From Muribaculaceae bacterium (GTDB lineage Bacteria > Bacteroidota > Bacteroidia > Bacteroidales > Muribaculaceae): 64,000 nt of DNA. The notes below the pieces were generated by a model, which searched no databases, had not been told where the DNA came from, and saw only the letters and a list, made by a program, of their open reading frames with translations. Position numbers and translations under genes: made by a program. The stretch's first letter is position 1. Each line of letters begins with the position of its first letter. The stretch lies in contig JAMPGA010000001.1 of assembly GCA_023664185.1 (NCBI GenBank), positions 116,209-180,208 on the forward strand. The letters run 5' to 3'. Of this stretch, positions 17,569 to 26,398 are shown in pieces.

Positions 17569-20445
17569 TTACTGGTTGAGTTTATCCTTCAGGAATCGGC
17601 CGGTATACGACTCTGGGCAGGCAGCTATCTGCTCGGGGGTGCCGGTGCACACCACGCTTCCGCCGGCATCGCCTCCTTCCGGGCCGATGTCTATCACATG
17701 GTCGGCACACTTTATCACATCCATGTTGTGTTCAATTATCAGCACGGTGTGGCCCATGGATATGAGGCGGTCAAACGATTTGAGCAGTGTGGCTATATCG
17801 TTGAAGTGGAGGCCGGTGGTAGGCTCGTCGAAGATGTAGATCTGCGGCTCGTTGCTCTCGTCGGCAAAAAACGATGCCAGCTTCACCCTCTGATTCTCGC
17901 CACCGGACAGCGACGATGAGTTCTGACCTATCTTTATATAACCCAGCCCCACATCCTGGAGCGGCTTGAGGCGTTTCACTATGCGCTTGGTCTGGGTGTC
18001 GCTGTCGGTGCCGAAAAACTCGATGGCTTCGTCGACGGTCATCTCCAGGATGTCGTATATGTTTTTGCCACGATACTCGATGTCGAGAATCTCCTTCTTG
18101 TATCGCTTGCCGTGACACTCCTCGCAGGGGATGGTGATATCGGCCATAAACTGCATCTCGATGGTGATTGAGCCCTCACCTTTGCAGGCCTCGCAGCGGC
18201 CGCCATCGGAGTTGAACGAGAAGTGTGCTGCCGTGAAACCCATCTGCCGGGCTGCCTGGGTGGAGGCGTAGAGCTTGCGTATCTCGTCGAAGGCTTTAAG
18301 ATATGTGGCGGGGTTGGAGCGTGTCGACTTGCCTATGGGGTTTTGGTCGACAAACTGTATCCCCTTCACACGCTTGATATCGCCGGTGAGGTCGCGGTGG
18401 AAGGCCGGAGCATCGCCCGGATTGCCTATCGCCCGGTTCACGGCTCGGTAGAAGATATCGCGCACCAGGGTTGATTTGCCCGAGCCGCTCACACCGGTCA
18501 CCACAGTCATAACACCCAGTGGGAAGGTGACGTCGATATCCTTGAGGTTGTGCTCGCGGGCACCGACCACCTTGATGGAATCGCGCCATTTGCGGCGCTG
18601 TGTGGGCACAGATATATGCAGGCCGCCAGAGAGATAGCGGGCTGTGTAGCTGGTAGTGGCACCGGGCGCCGAGGTCAGGGTCGTGATGTCGGCAGGATCG
18701 CCCTGAAAGATTATCTCGCCTCCCAGGCGTCCGGCATCGGGGCCAACGTCTATAAGATAGTCGGCGGCACGCATTATCTCCTCGTCGTGCTCCACCACTA
18801 CGACAGTGTTGCCAAGGTCGCGCAGCTTTTTGAGCACCGAAATGAGGCGGTCGGTGTCGCGCGAATGCAAGCCTATGGAAGGCTCGTCAAGTATATAGAG
18901 CGAGCCCACCAGGCTGCTGCCCAGCGATGTGGCCAGGTTGATGCGCTGGCTCTCTCCGCCCGAGAGGCTGTTGCTGAGGCGGTCGAGGGTGAGATATCCC
19001 AGCCCCACCTCCACCAGATAGCCTATGCGGTTGCGTATCTCGGGGAGCAGACGGCGGGCTATCTCGGCGTCACGGGCGGGGAGCTCGAGGGTGTTGAAGA
19101 ACTCGGCCAGGCGGCTCACTGGCATCTTTACGAGCTCACCGATGGTGCGGCCTCCCACCTTTACATATCCGGCCTCGGGTTTGAGCCTGGAGCCGCCGCA
19201 GAGCGGACACGTGGTCTTGCCCTGATAGCGTGCACGCATCACACGGTATTGTATTTTATAGAGATTCTCCTCCACCATGCGGAAGAAATTGTCGATCGAG
19301 GGGAACTCGCCGTAGGAGGTGCGTCCGGGTCGACGGGGACCGTGCCATATCAGATGGCGCTCCTCGTCGGTAAGGTCGGCGTAAGGCTTGTGGATGGGGA
19401 AGTTGTATTGCCGCGAATCCTGGATAAACACGCGTTTCCATTCGCTCATTTTCTCGCCTCGCCAGCAGGCTATGGCATCATCGTAAATGGACAGTGATGT
19501 GTCGGGCACCACTAAACGCTCGTCTATACCCAGCACCCGGCCGAAACCCTCACACTTGGGGCAGGCTCCGACGGGATTGTTGAAGTTGAACATCATGTCG
19601 GATGGCTCCTCAAACTTCATGCCGTCGGCCTCGAAGATTTTTGAGAACTCCAGTGTCTCGGTCTCTCCTTCGGCAGGCCAGAACACCAGGTGGAGTCTGT
19701 CGCGACCTTCGAAGAAAGCTGTTTCGGCCGAGTCGGCCAGACGGCTAAGCTCATCGCCACTGTGGACCACCGCGAGACGATCGACCACCAGATGATATGA
19801 CGATGCATCATATTGGCCGGGGTTCTCCCTCACCATGGCCAGAAGGTCCTCAATGGTCACAAAGTTATTGTCGGCATCCATGAGGCGGGCATATCCGGCC
19901 TTGAGATAGACGTCAAGCTGAGTTTCAAGCGAGCGTCCTTCGGGGAGAATGATAGGGGCTGTAACTGCCATGCGTGTACCTTCCGGTCGACTTTTGGCAG
20001 CAGCCACTACATCGTCGACGGTGTGCTTTCTGACCTCGTCGCCACTGATGGGGGAATATGTGTGGCCCACACGCCCGAAGAGCAGACGGAGATAGTCGTA
20101 GATCTCGGTCGAAGTGCCTACGGTGCTTCGGGGGTTACGGGTGTTTACTTTTTGCTCTATGGCTATGGCCGGGGGAAGACCGGTGATAAGGTCGCACTCG
20201 GGTTTGGGCATCTTGCCCATGAACTGGCGTGCATAGCTGCTGAGGCTCTCCACGTAGCGGCGCTGCCCCTCGGCATAGAGGGTATCGAATGCCAGCGACG
20301 ATTTGCCCGACCCACTCACGCCGGTTATCACCACAAGCTTTCCGCGGGGTATCTCAACGTCAATTCCCTTGAGGTTGTTTACCCTCGCTCCCTTTACAAT
20401 TATATTCTGTTCGTAATTCTGTACTTCTGTCCTGTTTTCTTGCAT
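17569..20445 (-). CDS. uvrA: Excinuclease ABC subunit A
   Basis: 958 residues, normal for UvrA, from the ATG at 20445. Two ABC ATPase halves are complete: Walker [13 protein letters not shown] near the N-terminus and [12 protein letters not shown] in the second half, with signatures LSGGESQRI and LSGGENQRV. Zinc-module cysteines are in [19 protein letters not shown] and the [10 protein letters not shown]...CEECHGKRY pair. UvrA recognises bulky DNA lesions and loads UvrB in nucleotide excision repair. A consensus promoter ends only about 7 nt before this ATG, implying a very short or absent leader. Downstream Smr and flavodoxin genes probably share the transcript. Confidence 0.97.
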   Translation of the reverse strand: MQENRTEVQNYEQNIIVKGARVNNLKGIDVEIPRGKLVVITGVSGSGKSSLAFDTLYAEGQRRYVESLSSYARQFMGKMPKPECDLITGLPPAIAIEQKVNTRNPRSTVGTSTEIYDYLRLLFGRVGHTYSPISGDEVRKHTVDDVVAAAKSRPEGTRMAVTAPIILPEGRSLETQLDVYLKAGYARLMDADNNFVTIEDLLAMVRENPGQYDASSYHLVVDRLAVVHSGDELSRLADSAETAFFEGRDRLHLVFWPAEGETETLEFSKIFEADGMKFEEPSDMMFNFNNPVGACPKCEGFGRVLGIDERLVVPDTSLSIYDDAIACWRGEKMSEWKRVFIQDSRQYNFPIHKPYADLTDEERHLIWHGPRRPGRTSYGEFPSIDNFFRMVEENLYKIQYRVMRARYQGKTTCPLCGGSRLKPEAGYVKVGGRTIGELVKMPVSRLAEFFNTLELPARDAEIARRLLPEIRNRIGYLVEVGLGYLTLDRLSNSLSGGESQRINLATSLGSSLVGSLYILDEPSIGLHSRDTDRLISVLKKLRDLGNTVVVVEHDEEIMRAADYLIDVGPDAGRLGGEIIFQGDPADITTLTSAPGATTSYTARYLSGGLHISVPTQRRKWRDSIKVVGAREHNLKDIDVTFPLGVMTVVTGVSGSGKSTLVRDIFYRAVNRAIGNPGDAPAFHRDLTGDIKRVKGIQFVDQNPIGKSTRSNPATYLKAFDEIRKLYASTQAARQMGFTAAHFSFNSDGGRCEACKGEGSITIEMQFMADITIPCEECHGKRYKKEILDIEYRGKNIYDILEMTVDEAIEFFGTDSDTQTKRIVKRLKPLQDVGLGYIKIGQNSSSLSGGENQRVKLASFFADESNEPQIYIFDEPTTGLHFNDIATLLKSFDRLISMGHTVLIIEHNMDVIKCADHVIDIGPEGGDAGGSVVCTGTPEQIAACPESYTGRFLKDKLNQ

Positions 20446-20451
20446 AACATA

Positions 20452-20483
20452 CAAAGTTACGAAAAATCCTCGACATATGCAAG
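20452..20483 (-). promoter_or_regulatory. Promoter immediately before uvrA
   Basis: On the minus strand: CTTG (20483-20480), 20 nt spacer, TAACTTTG (20459-20452). The -7 box is an exact consensus match. The predicted start near 20447 is within 2-3 nt of the uvrA ATG, so the transcript would be leaderless or nearly so. Confidence 0.55.
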
Positions 20484-20486
20484 CAG

Positions 20487-20870
20487 CTACTCGACCTGCT
20501 CGGCAAATATATGGCGGAAGGTGTTGTCGAGGTCGGTGGTGAGCCCCGGGTGGACGGGCGAGGTGCGTATGCAGGCGCTTTTTTCAGCTGTGAGCCATCT
20601 GAAGCGCTCCTCCACGGGGCACTCGGCTATCGGGCCGGCCTCGGGGACACCGGCGGCTATATCCTGGAATGCCTTGAGCTGACGGCTGAGTGCCTCGATG
20701 CCCGGGGTGCTCCCGAGGGCGTCGAGGCGACGCGGATCGAGCCTCACTTCCAGGCGCAGCCATTTGAGGCGCTTGCACATCATGGCCAGACCGATGTTTA
20801 CAAACTCTTCGCGCTCAGCCCTGGGGACATAGCGCAATACGGCATATTCATATAAGTGTTCGTCGTGCAT
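20487..20870 (-). CDS. DUF3037 protein, partner of HipA-like kinase
   Basis: 127 residues from the ATG at 20870 (MHDEHLYEYAVLRYVPRAER), where DUF3037 similarity begins; an in-frame ATG at 20906 would add 12 residues and lengthen the overlap with the upstream gene. The fold is a small alpha/beta domain of unknown function, with the conserved opening YEYAVLRYVPRAEREEFVNIG. It overlaps the 3' end of the HipA-like gene by 23 nt. The two families commonly occur side by side in bacterial genomes, so they probably act together. No catalytic motif is visible. Confidence 0.85.
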   Translation of the reverse strand: MHDEHLYEYAVLRYVPRAEREEFVNIGLAMMCKRLKWLRLEVRLDPRRLDALGSTPGIEALSRQLKAFQDIAAGVPEAGPIAECPVEERFRWLTAEKSACIRTSPVHPGLTTDLDNTFRHIFAEQVE

Positions 20871-21636
20871 CGATGGCTTGGCGTAAGAAGATTTCTGAAT
20901 TTTCAAATCGGGTGGTGAGAAATCGCCGATACTCTTCCCTGAGCTGGTCGGGGGTGCCGGGTGCTCCGGGCCATTCCAGCCAGGAGTCTGGAATCATGGC
21001 CACGACACGGGCGAAAAATTCGGGCGAGAGGCGGCCATGAGCTCGGCGGTCAGCCCCTTCAAGATCGGAGGCTTTGCGCAGCAGGGCATGATCCTTGATA
21101 TATGGAAATGGCGTAAGGGCGGCTTTGGCGGGATCAGACCATGAGTGATGGAAATAAAGGGCCGCGCCGTGGTCTATCAGCCAGGTTTCCGATCCGTGCC
21201 ACACCAGCATATTAGTGTTGCGCGGGGTGCGGTCTACGTTGGTCAGGAATGCGTCGAGCCACACTATGTCGGAGGCTGTGGCGCTGTCCACAGGGTTGGC
21301 ATAAGGGTCGAGCGTGAGGGCTCCTCCCAGGAAGTGAAGCCCCATATTCAGCCCCTGGCTCCCTTTGAGCAGATCCTGAATCTCGGGGTCGGGCTCGGTG
21401 ATGCCGAAGCGCTGATCTACGTCCAGAAACACTGGCTCGGGCACTCTCAGCCCCAGCTGTCGGGCCGTGAGCGCTCCGATCAGCTCGGCTATGAGAGCCT
21501 TGGTGCCATGACCTGCACCACGGAATTTCACCACATATTTAAATCCGTCGTCGGCTTCGGCCAGGGCAGGGAGCGACCCACCCTCGCGCAGCGGGGTGAT
21601 GTAGCGCACCACTTTTTGATGTCTTAACTCGTCCAT
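20848..21636 (-). CDS. HipA-like kinase-fold protein (HipA_2 family)
   Basis: 262 residues with the HipA-type kinase features: an ATP-site Lys in KYVVKFRGAGHGTKALIAEL, a catalytic-loop-like segment DIVWLDAFLTNVDRTPRNTNML and a metal-binding LIDHGAALYF. HipA proteins are Ser/Thr kinases; the classical one is a persistence toxin. This shorter family lacks the N-terminal HipA_N domain and an adjacent HipB-type HTH antitoxin, so toxin function should not be assumed. It lies 14 nt after lpxB and overlaps the DUF3037 gene, its likely partner. Its target is unknown. Confidence 0.82.
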   Translation of the reverse strand: MDELRHQKVVRYITPLREGGSLPALAEADDGFKYVVKFRGAGHGTKALIAELIGALTARQLGLRVPEPVFLDVDQRFGITEPDPEIQDLLKGSQGLNMGLHFLGGALTLDPYANPVDSATASDIVWLDAFLTNVDRTPRNTNMLVWHGSETWLIDHGAALYFHHSWSDPAKAALTPFPYIKDHALLRKASDLEGADRRAHGRLSPEFFARVVAMIPDSWLEWPGAPGTPDQLREEYRRFLTTRFENSEIFLRQAIDARRTLI

Positions 21637-21650
21637 ACTATTACAACAAA

Positions 21651-22823
21651 CTACCGGGCCAAGCGTTCGGCCACGGTCTGGGCTGCCGGGCGTGAGGTGT
21701 GGAGCCGAGAGCGTATCAGTCGGTAGCCTTCGAGCTGTGCGCGCCGCTCTGGAGTATCAGCCAGGAGTGGTGAGAGCTGGCGGTCGACGGCGTCGGGCGT
21801 GCAGTTGTGCACCAGCATTTCGGGCACCACACACCCTCTCACCCCTGTGCGGGCCGCTTCTTTGTTTACGGCTGTGCGTGTGGCGCGGTCGATGGGTCCG
21901 GCTATCAGATTTGGGAGCGAGACATAGGGTATCTTCAGGATATGGGTGAAGATATCGGCGGCCCACTTCCACCCCACGGCTCTATAGCACACCACCTGCG
22001 GCGTGCCGGCCAGTGAGCTCTCCAGCGAGGCGGTTCCCGAGGTGACAAGCGCTGCCCATGAGTGGGCCATGAGCTGCAGAGTCGTGGACTCGACCACCGG
22101 GAACGATGAATGCTGAGCATACAGTTCCTTATCTATCGAGGGTGCTCCGGCTATCACAGCCTGAAAGTCGGGGTGGCGCCGGGCCACAGCGTCCATGACG
22201 GGAAGATTTTTCATTATCTCTCCGCGGCGGCTTCCGGGCACCAATGCCAGTATGGGGCGCTCATCAAGGCCGTGGTGGTGGCGAAATTCCTCGGCACTTT
22301 CCATATTCTGCAGAGCCAGATCCACCTCCTCGACCGACGGATTTCCTACATATTCCACCTTCATGCCCCTTTCGGCAAACCATTCGGGCTCAAAGGGGAG
22401 GATAGAGAGCACCCTGTCGGTGACTCTGCGGAGTTTCTTCAGACGATATTCCTTCCAGGCCCAGAGCTTGGGGGCTATGTAATAGTCAACCTTGAGACCC
22501 AGCGAGCGGGCATAGTCGGCCAGCTTGAGATTGAAGCTGGGATAGTCCACAAGCACCACACGGTCGGGACGCCACTCCTTGATGGCCTTTCGCGCCACCG
22601 CCAGATTGCCCAACACCTCGGGCAGATGGCGAGCCACGTCGATAAAGCCCATGTAGGCCATGCGGCGGTAATGTATGAGCGGTTCTGTCCCGGCGGCACG
22701 AGCCATCTCGTCGCCTCCGAGAAATCTAATCTCAGCCTGGGGGTCGATGCGTTTCAGCTCTCTAATCACGCTGGCGGCGTGGATATCGCCGGAGGCCTCG
22801 CCGGCCGAGAAAAAATATTTCAT
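21651..22823 (-). CDS. lpxB: Lipid-A-disaccharide synthase
   Basis: 390 residues from the ATG at 22823 (MKYFFSAGEASGDIHAASV); a longer in-frame start at 22994 runs through the upstream muramidase gene and is not family-like. The GEASGD opening and LVPGSRRGEI donor-site motif are diagnostic of this GT19 glycosyltransferase. It joins UDP-2,3-diacylglucosamine to lipid X to form the lipid A disaccharide at the inner membrane. It starts 7 nt after the muramidase stop and is followed by the HipA-like gene 14 nt later. Confidence 0.97.
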   Translation of the reverse strand: MKYFFSAGEASGDIHAASVIRELKRIDPQAEIRFLGGDEMARAAGTEPLIHYRRMAYMGFIDVARHLPEVLGNLAVARKAIKEWRPDRVVLVDYPSFNLKLADYARSLGLKVDYYIAPKLWAWKEYRLKKLRRVTDRVLSILPFEPEWFAERGMKVEYVGNPSVEEVDLALQNMESAEEFRHHHGLDERPILALVPGSRRGEIMKNLPVMDAVARRHPDFQAVIAGAPSIDKELYAQHSSFPVVESTTLQLMAHSWAALVTSGTASLESSLAGTPQVVCYRAVGWKWAADIFTHILKIPYVSLPNLIAGPIDRATRTAVNKEAARTGVRGCVVPEMLVHNCTPDAVDRQLSPLLADTPERRAQLEGYRLIRSRLHTSRPAAQTVAERLAR

Positions 22824-22830
22824 GTGTAGG

Positions 22831-23574
22831 TTATTTATTAGACACACTCTTACTGTGTCGGGCATAGGCTGCGGCCATACGGGTGTGATAGCCCCGCTTG
22901 GCATAGGAGGGGCCGTTGTATCCGCGAGCAAACTGAGCCCAGTTTTTGGCTTTGAGAGCCGGGAGCAGTCCGGCGTTTTTGATAAATGAGGCAAACATGT
23001 CGAGCTGGTCGCGCTCGGAGCGGCTCATCCTCATCTCAAATTCTTCGAGGCTGGATGCACCACACTTTTTCCAGTTGAAACCGCCTATCTGAAACATGCC
23101 CCAGAATGTACCCTCGATGGCGGCATGAGGGTTGATGCTGCGTGCTGCTTCCAGACGGTGACGCGCACGGGTCTGCGACCCGCGGTGCGAACTGAACACC
23201 ACGGGATGCGATTTGCTGTATTTTGCCAGATTCACTCCGCGGCGCGAGGCGAATCGGCGAAACATTGTCAGGTCGAAATTTATCAGCGGCTTTCCGGGCG
23301 CCGCAAAGCCCTCGTGAGCACGGCCGGCCTCAATGTCGACCACGGCCTTGATGGCGGCGACTTCCACACCGAGGCTGTCGGCCACCTCGGCAAAGTCCTG
23401 TTCGGTGAGTCGGTGGATAGTATCATTCAGCTCTGCGAGCTGTTGTGCCTCGGACAACGGCATGGGGTTGAACGGCTTCTCGGCCTCAGAGGTCTGCGGT
23501 TCGGCCGGACCCTGCGAGCAGAGAGCCACACCCATCAATGCCGCGCCGGTGAGCAGGGCTGCACGTCGACGCAT
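22831..23574 (-). CDS. Exported N-acetylmuramidase-family protein (DUF3380)
   Basis: 247 residues. An N-terminal signal (RRRAALLTGAALMGVALCSQ) may be a lipoprotein signal with Cys19, although the lipobox is imperfect. The rest (about 50-240) matches the N-acetylmuramidase domain: VVDIEAGRAHEGFAAPGKP holds the catalytic-type Glu, and EGTFWGMFQIGGFNWK and FARGYNGPSYAKRGYH follow. Such enzymes cut the glycan backbone of peptidoglycan. Phage endolysins share the domain, but there is no holin or phage gene nearby and it is the first gene before lpxB, so a cell-envelope role is more likely. Confidence 0.85.
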   Translation of the reverse strand: MRRRAALLTGAALMGVALCSQGPAEPQTSEAEKPFNPMPLSEAQQLAELNDTIHRLTEQDFAEVADSLGVEVAAIKAVVDIEAGRAHEGFAAPGKPLINFDLTMFRRFASRRGVNLAKYSKSHPVVFSSHRGSQTRARHRLEAARSINPHAAIEGTFWGMFQIGGFNWKKCGASSLEEFEMRMSRSERDQLDMFASFIKNAGLLPALKAKNWAQFARGYNGPSYAKRGYHTRMAAAYARHSKSVSNK

Positions 23575-23598
23575 ATTATAATGGTTGGTGAAACAAAT

Positions 23599-23628
23599 CC
23601 GCGGCGGCAGACGGCTCTGCCGCCGCGG
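23599..23628. terminator. Perfect 12-bp stem downstream of pepD
   Basis: CCGCGGCGGCAG (23599-23610) pairs perfectly with CTGCCGCCGCGG (23617-23628) around a 6-nt loop. It lies between the pepD stop and the muramidase start. The following minus-strand bases are only moderately T-rich (ATTTGTTT), so termination may be partial. Confidence 0.55.
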
Positions 23629-23685
23629 CGATGATTATCTCTATACCTATCAGACTATTGACAGTTTAATAGGTTTAATGTGGCA

Positions 23686-25146
23686 TTATTTTTTCATCTC
23701 GGCCACCTTCTCGAGGGTGCGCTTGATCTGGCCGTAGAAGCGCTCGACGGCGGGGATGTGCATGCGCTCTGAGGGTGAGTGGACGTCGCGCAGTGTGGGG
23801 CCGAACGACACCATGTCGAGATGAGGATATTTGGTGAGGAAGAGTCCACACTCCAAGCCTGCATGGATGGCCTTGATGGCGGGCTCGATGCCGTAGAGCT
23901 CCTTGTAGGCGTCGCGCGACAGCTTCATGATGGGGCTCTCGAGGTTGGGCTGCCATCCGGGATAGCCGTCGCCGTGCTCTACGCGTGCACCGGCCAGGAG
24001 GAATACGGCCTCAACCTGACGGGCTATATCCCACTTGCGCGACTCTACCGAGCTGCGCTGGCTGGTGGTGACCACGATGGTGTTGTTTTCAACCATCTTG
24101 ACCGATGCGAGGTTGGTAGAGGTCTCAACGAGGCCTTCGAGGTCGCGGCTCATGGAGATGACTCCGTGAGGAGCGCAGTAGAGAGCGCGCACCAGGTTGA
24201 CGCCGGTGGTCTGGTCGATGGCGAAGTCGGGGGTATCGACACTCTCCATGGTTATCTTGAGGTCGGGTTCAAGACCGGCATACTCGTTTTCGAGTTCGGC
24301 CACATATACATTGAGGGCAGCGCGCACGGTTTCCTTCTTGGATGTGTGCACACCGATCACGGCGTGTGAGGCACGCGGGATGGCATTGCGGAGGTTGCCG
24401 CCGTCGATGTCGGAGATGACCACTTCGTGTTTCTCCATGAGGTCGAAGAGGAAGCGAGCCAGAAGTTTGTTGGCGTTGGCGCGTCCCAGATGGATATCGC
24501 CACCGGAGTGTCCGCCCTTCAGACCTTCGATCTTGATGCGGAAGTAGAGGAAATCCTTGGGAGCGAACGAGCGGTTGTAGGTGAAGAAAGCCTGAGTGTC
24601 AACGCCACCGGCGCAGCCTACAAAGATCTCGGCATCGTCCTCAGAGTCGAGATTGAGCAGCATGGTGCCCGAAATCATATCCTCGCCCAGGTTGTTGGCG
24701 CCGGTCATGCCGGTCTCCTCGTCCATGGTGAAGAGGGCCTCGATGGGGCCGTGCTCGAAACTCTTGTCGGTGAGTATGGCGAGCGAAGCAGCCACGCCGA
24801 TACCGTTGTCGGCGCCCAGAGTGGTACCGCGGGTCTTCACCCATTCGCCGTCGACATAAGCGGGGATGGGCTGAGTCTTGAAGTCGAAAGTCTTGTCGTT
24901 GCTCTCACACACCATATCCATATGTCCCTGAAGGATAACGGTGGGAGCGTCCTCATGTCCGGGAGTGGCGGGAACGCTGAGCACCACGTTACCCACCTTG
25001 TCGGTCTTGGCAGCAATGTCGTGCTTCTTGGCGAAGTCAAGGATAAAAGCGCGAATCTTCTCCTCGTGCTTTGAGGGACGGGGAATCTTGGTGATTTCGT
25101 CGAAAATGGCGAAGACAGCCTTGGGCTGAAGGTCTTTGATTTCCAT
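23686..25146 (-). CDS. pepD: Aminoacyl-histidine dipeptidase (PepD, M20 family)
   Basis: 486 residues, normal for PepD. Metal-site motifs are GHMDMVCE, LGADNGIGV and the catalytic pair in MDEETGMTGA. A dimerisation domain lies in the middle (about 205-390) and the last metal ligand region is HAGLECGLF. The enzyme cleaves Xaa-His dipeptides such as carnosine, and broader dipeptides, in the cytoplasm. It appears monocistronic, with a GC-rich stem downstream. Confidence 0.95.
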   Translation of the reverse strand: MEIKDLQPKAVFAIFDEITKIPRPSKHEEKIRAFILDFAKKHDIAAKTDKVGNVVLSVPATPGHEDAPTVILQGHMDMVCESNDKTFDFKTQPIPAYVDGEWVKTRGTTLGADNGIGVAASLAILTDKSFEHGPIEALFTMDEETGMTGANNLGEDMISGTMLLNLDSEDDAEIFVGCAGGVDTQAFFTYNRSFAPKDFLYFRIKIEGLKGGHSGGDIHLGRANANKLLARFLFDLMEKHEVVISDIDGGNLRNAIPRASHAVIGVHTSKKETVRAALNVYVAELENEYAGLEPDLKITMESVDTPDFAIDQTTGVNLVRALYCAPHGVISMSRDLEGLVETSTNLASVKMVENNTIVVTTSQRSSVESRKWDIARQVEAVFLLAGARVEHGDGYPGWQPNLESPIMKLSRDAYKELYGIEPAIKAIHAGLECGLFLTKYPHLDMVSFGPTLRDVHSPSERMHIPAVERFYGQIKRTLEKVAEMKK

Positions 25147-25272
25147 ATCTAACAGTTGAAGTGATTTTTAGAATTATTATGCAATGACGAATCCAATTGC
25201 AAAAAATTCATAATTGCACCACTAAATTACAAAATATCCCGCATATACGCATAATATTTACCCTAAAATTGC

Positions 25273-25280
25273 TACTTTTG
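25273..25280 (+). promoter_or_regulatory. Candidate -7 box for the small membrane protein
   Basis: TACTTTTG, an exact TAnnTTTG match 20 nt before the ATG at 25300. No clear TTTG at -33, so the promoter is a partial match. Confidence 0.4.
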
Positions 25281-25299
25281 CACTACAAATTCATCCGAC

Positions 25300-25479
25300 A
25301 TGACCGAAATCCTGCTTCCGATACTGCTTAGTGTGGTGCTTTTAGGCATCGCAGTTGTGCTGATGGGAGTGAAGGCCTTGTTTGTGAAAGGCGGGAAATT
25401 TCCTTCAGGTCATGCCCACGACATCCCGGCCTTGCGCCGCAAAGGGATAGGGTGTGGACACGGAAACACACACCATTAA
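25300..25479 (+). CDS. Small single-pass membrane protein with Cys/His-rich C-terminus
   Basis: 59 residues. An N-terminal hydrophobic helix (about 4-24, ILLPILLSVVLLGIAVVLMG) is followed by a basic segment, then SGHAHDIPALRRKGIGCGHG and a final NTHH. Similar short proteins ending in a GIGCG(H/C)-type motif occur in other Bacteroidales, as far as I recall, but no function is known. One Cys and several His suggest metal or redox binding near the membrane. An exact -7 box precedes it and the OmpH-like lipoprotein follows by 40 nt, so they may be co-transcribed. Confidence 0.7.
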   Translation: MTEILLPILLSVVLLGIAVVLMGVKALFVKGGKFPSGHAHDIPALRRKGIGCGHGNTHH

Positions 25480-25519
25480 AACAAATCAAAACAGTTAAAA
25501 ATACCATTTAACACTACTC

Positions 25520-26128
25520 ATGAAAATCAAAGCATTGTCAGTCTCAGTCTTACTGACAGCCTGTGCTCTTGGCTTATGCCTCAGCGCCTGCAGCAATGAC
25601 ACCAAGCCTGCAGCCACCCCCGTGGCCGCCACTTCGGGCGACACAGCCACCGCCACCACTCTGAACATACGCTACATTGACGGTGACTCGATTTCGGCCC
25701 GCTATCAGGGCTCAATCGACTATGCATCCGAGCACATGAAAGCCATGCAGCGACTCGACAACGCCCAGCAGGCCAAGGCCGCCGAGATTCAGCGCTTTGC
25801 CGCTTCCATCGAGCAGAAGGGGCGCAACAACGGATATCTGACACAGGAGAGCTATGCCGCCGACATGCAGAAACTGCAGAAGATGCAGCAGGATGCCGAG
25901 AGCTATCTGGCTAACCTGAGCCGCAAGGCCGAGGTGGAACTGGCTCAGCGACAGACTGCCCTGAACGATACAATCGAAAAATTCATCAAGGAGTTCAATG
26001 CCTCGCGCGGATATGATGCCATCCTCTTCAAGAACGCAGGCATCTACTTCAACCCCGCTCTCGACATCACCAACGAGGTGATCGAAGGCCTCAACGCCGG
26101 ATACAAGAAAGCCGACGAAAGCAAGTAA
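25520..26128 (+). CDS. OmpH/Skp-family periplasmic chaperone-like lipoprotein
   Basis: 202 residues. The signal ends in a lipobox (LGLCLSAC, Cys24), predicting a lipid-anchored protein, followed by a Thr/Ala-rich linker. The region from about 55 to 190 matches the OmpH/Skp family: RYIDGDSISARY, a long charged coiled coil (about 70-150), then YDAILFKNAGIYFNPALDITNEVIEGLN. Skp-type proteins hold unfolded outer-membrane proteins in the periplasm. The lipoprotein form differs from soluble E. coli Skp but is common in Bacteroidales. It converges on the sigma-factor gene across repeat element C. Confidence 0.85.
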   Translation: MKIKALSVSVLLTACALGLCLSACSNDTKPAATPVAATSGDTATATTLNIRYIDGDSISARYQGSIDYASEHMKAMQRLDNAQQAKAAEIQRFAASIEQKGRNNGYLTQESYAADMQKLQKMQQDAESYLANLSRKAEVELAQRQTALNDTIEKFIKEFNASRGYDAILFKNAGIYFNPALDITNEVIEGLNAGYKKADESK

Positions 26129-26130
26129 GC

Positions 26131-26295
26131 CTGAGAACTCCGATTCTCAATAAGGCAAAAAGCGGCCTCGTAGAGATCGCGGACAGCATGCCCAACATGC
26201 TCCGCGACACCCTACGGGGCCGCTGTTATATCTAAAAAGATAAACGGGCAAAATTGCTGACACTCATAATACTCCATTCTCCATTCTCATCTCAG
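26131..26295. repeat. Palindromic intergenic element C
   Basis: A 13-bp outer stem AGCGGCCTCGTAG (26161-26173) / CTACGGGGCCGCT (26212-26224) with one mismatch encloses a second stem, TCGCGGA (26177-26183) / TCCGCGA (26201-26207), and AGCATG/CATGCT. Degenerate GAGAA/TTCTCCATTCTC-type repeats flank it near 26132-26150 and 26270-26290. The word GCCTCGTAGAG is shared with element B, and the stem layout resembles element D. It lies between convergent genes and could act as a bidirectional terminator. A further inverted repeat at 26303-26343 (TTAAGGCCGGTCG) ends the interval. Confidence 0.6.
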
Positions 26296-26302
26296 GGCAT
26301 AG

Positions 26303-26343
26303 TTAAGGCCGGTCGTTGATGTTAATCAGACGATCGGCCTTAA
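26303..26343. terminator. Inverted repeat after the ECF sigma gene
   Basis: TTAAGGCCGGTCG (26303-26315) pairs with CGATCGGCCTTAA (26331-26343) with one mismatch. It lies 55 nt beyond the sigma-factor stop. There is no strong T-tract on either side, so the terminator call is tentative. Confidence 0.4.
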
Positions 26344-26398
26344 TTGTATCCTGGATTATAAGCCTTACCACATGGGGTGGCTATGATGAGCGTTGCCA

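Noticed and set aside
18550..19497. 315-residue open frame antisense to uvrA
   Set aside because: It mirrors the coding frame of a confirmed gene in GC-rich DNA, has no recognisable domain and no start signal. The same applies to the 347-residue frame at 6323-7366 antisense to sprA and the 227-residue frame at 27275-27958 antisense to pta.
20848..21636. HipA-like gene considered as a classical HipAB toxin-antitoxin system
   Set aside because: No HTH antitoxin gene is adjacent and the N-terminal HipA domain is missing; only the kinase-fold family can be supported.
22831..23574. Muramidase-domain protein considered as a prophage endolysin
   Set aside because: It has an export signal, no holin or phage structural genes adjoin it, and it sits 7 nt before lpxB in an envelope-gene operon.
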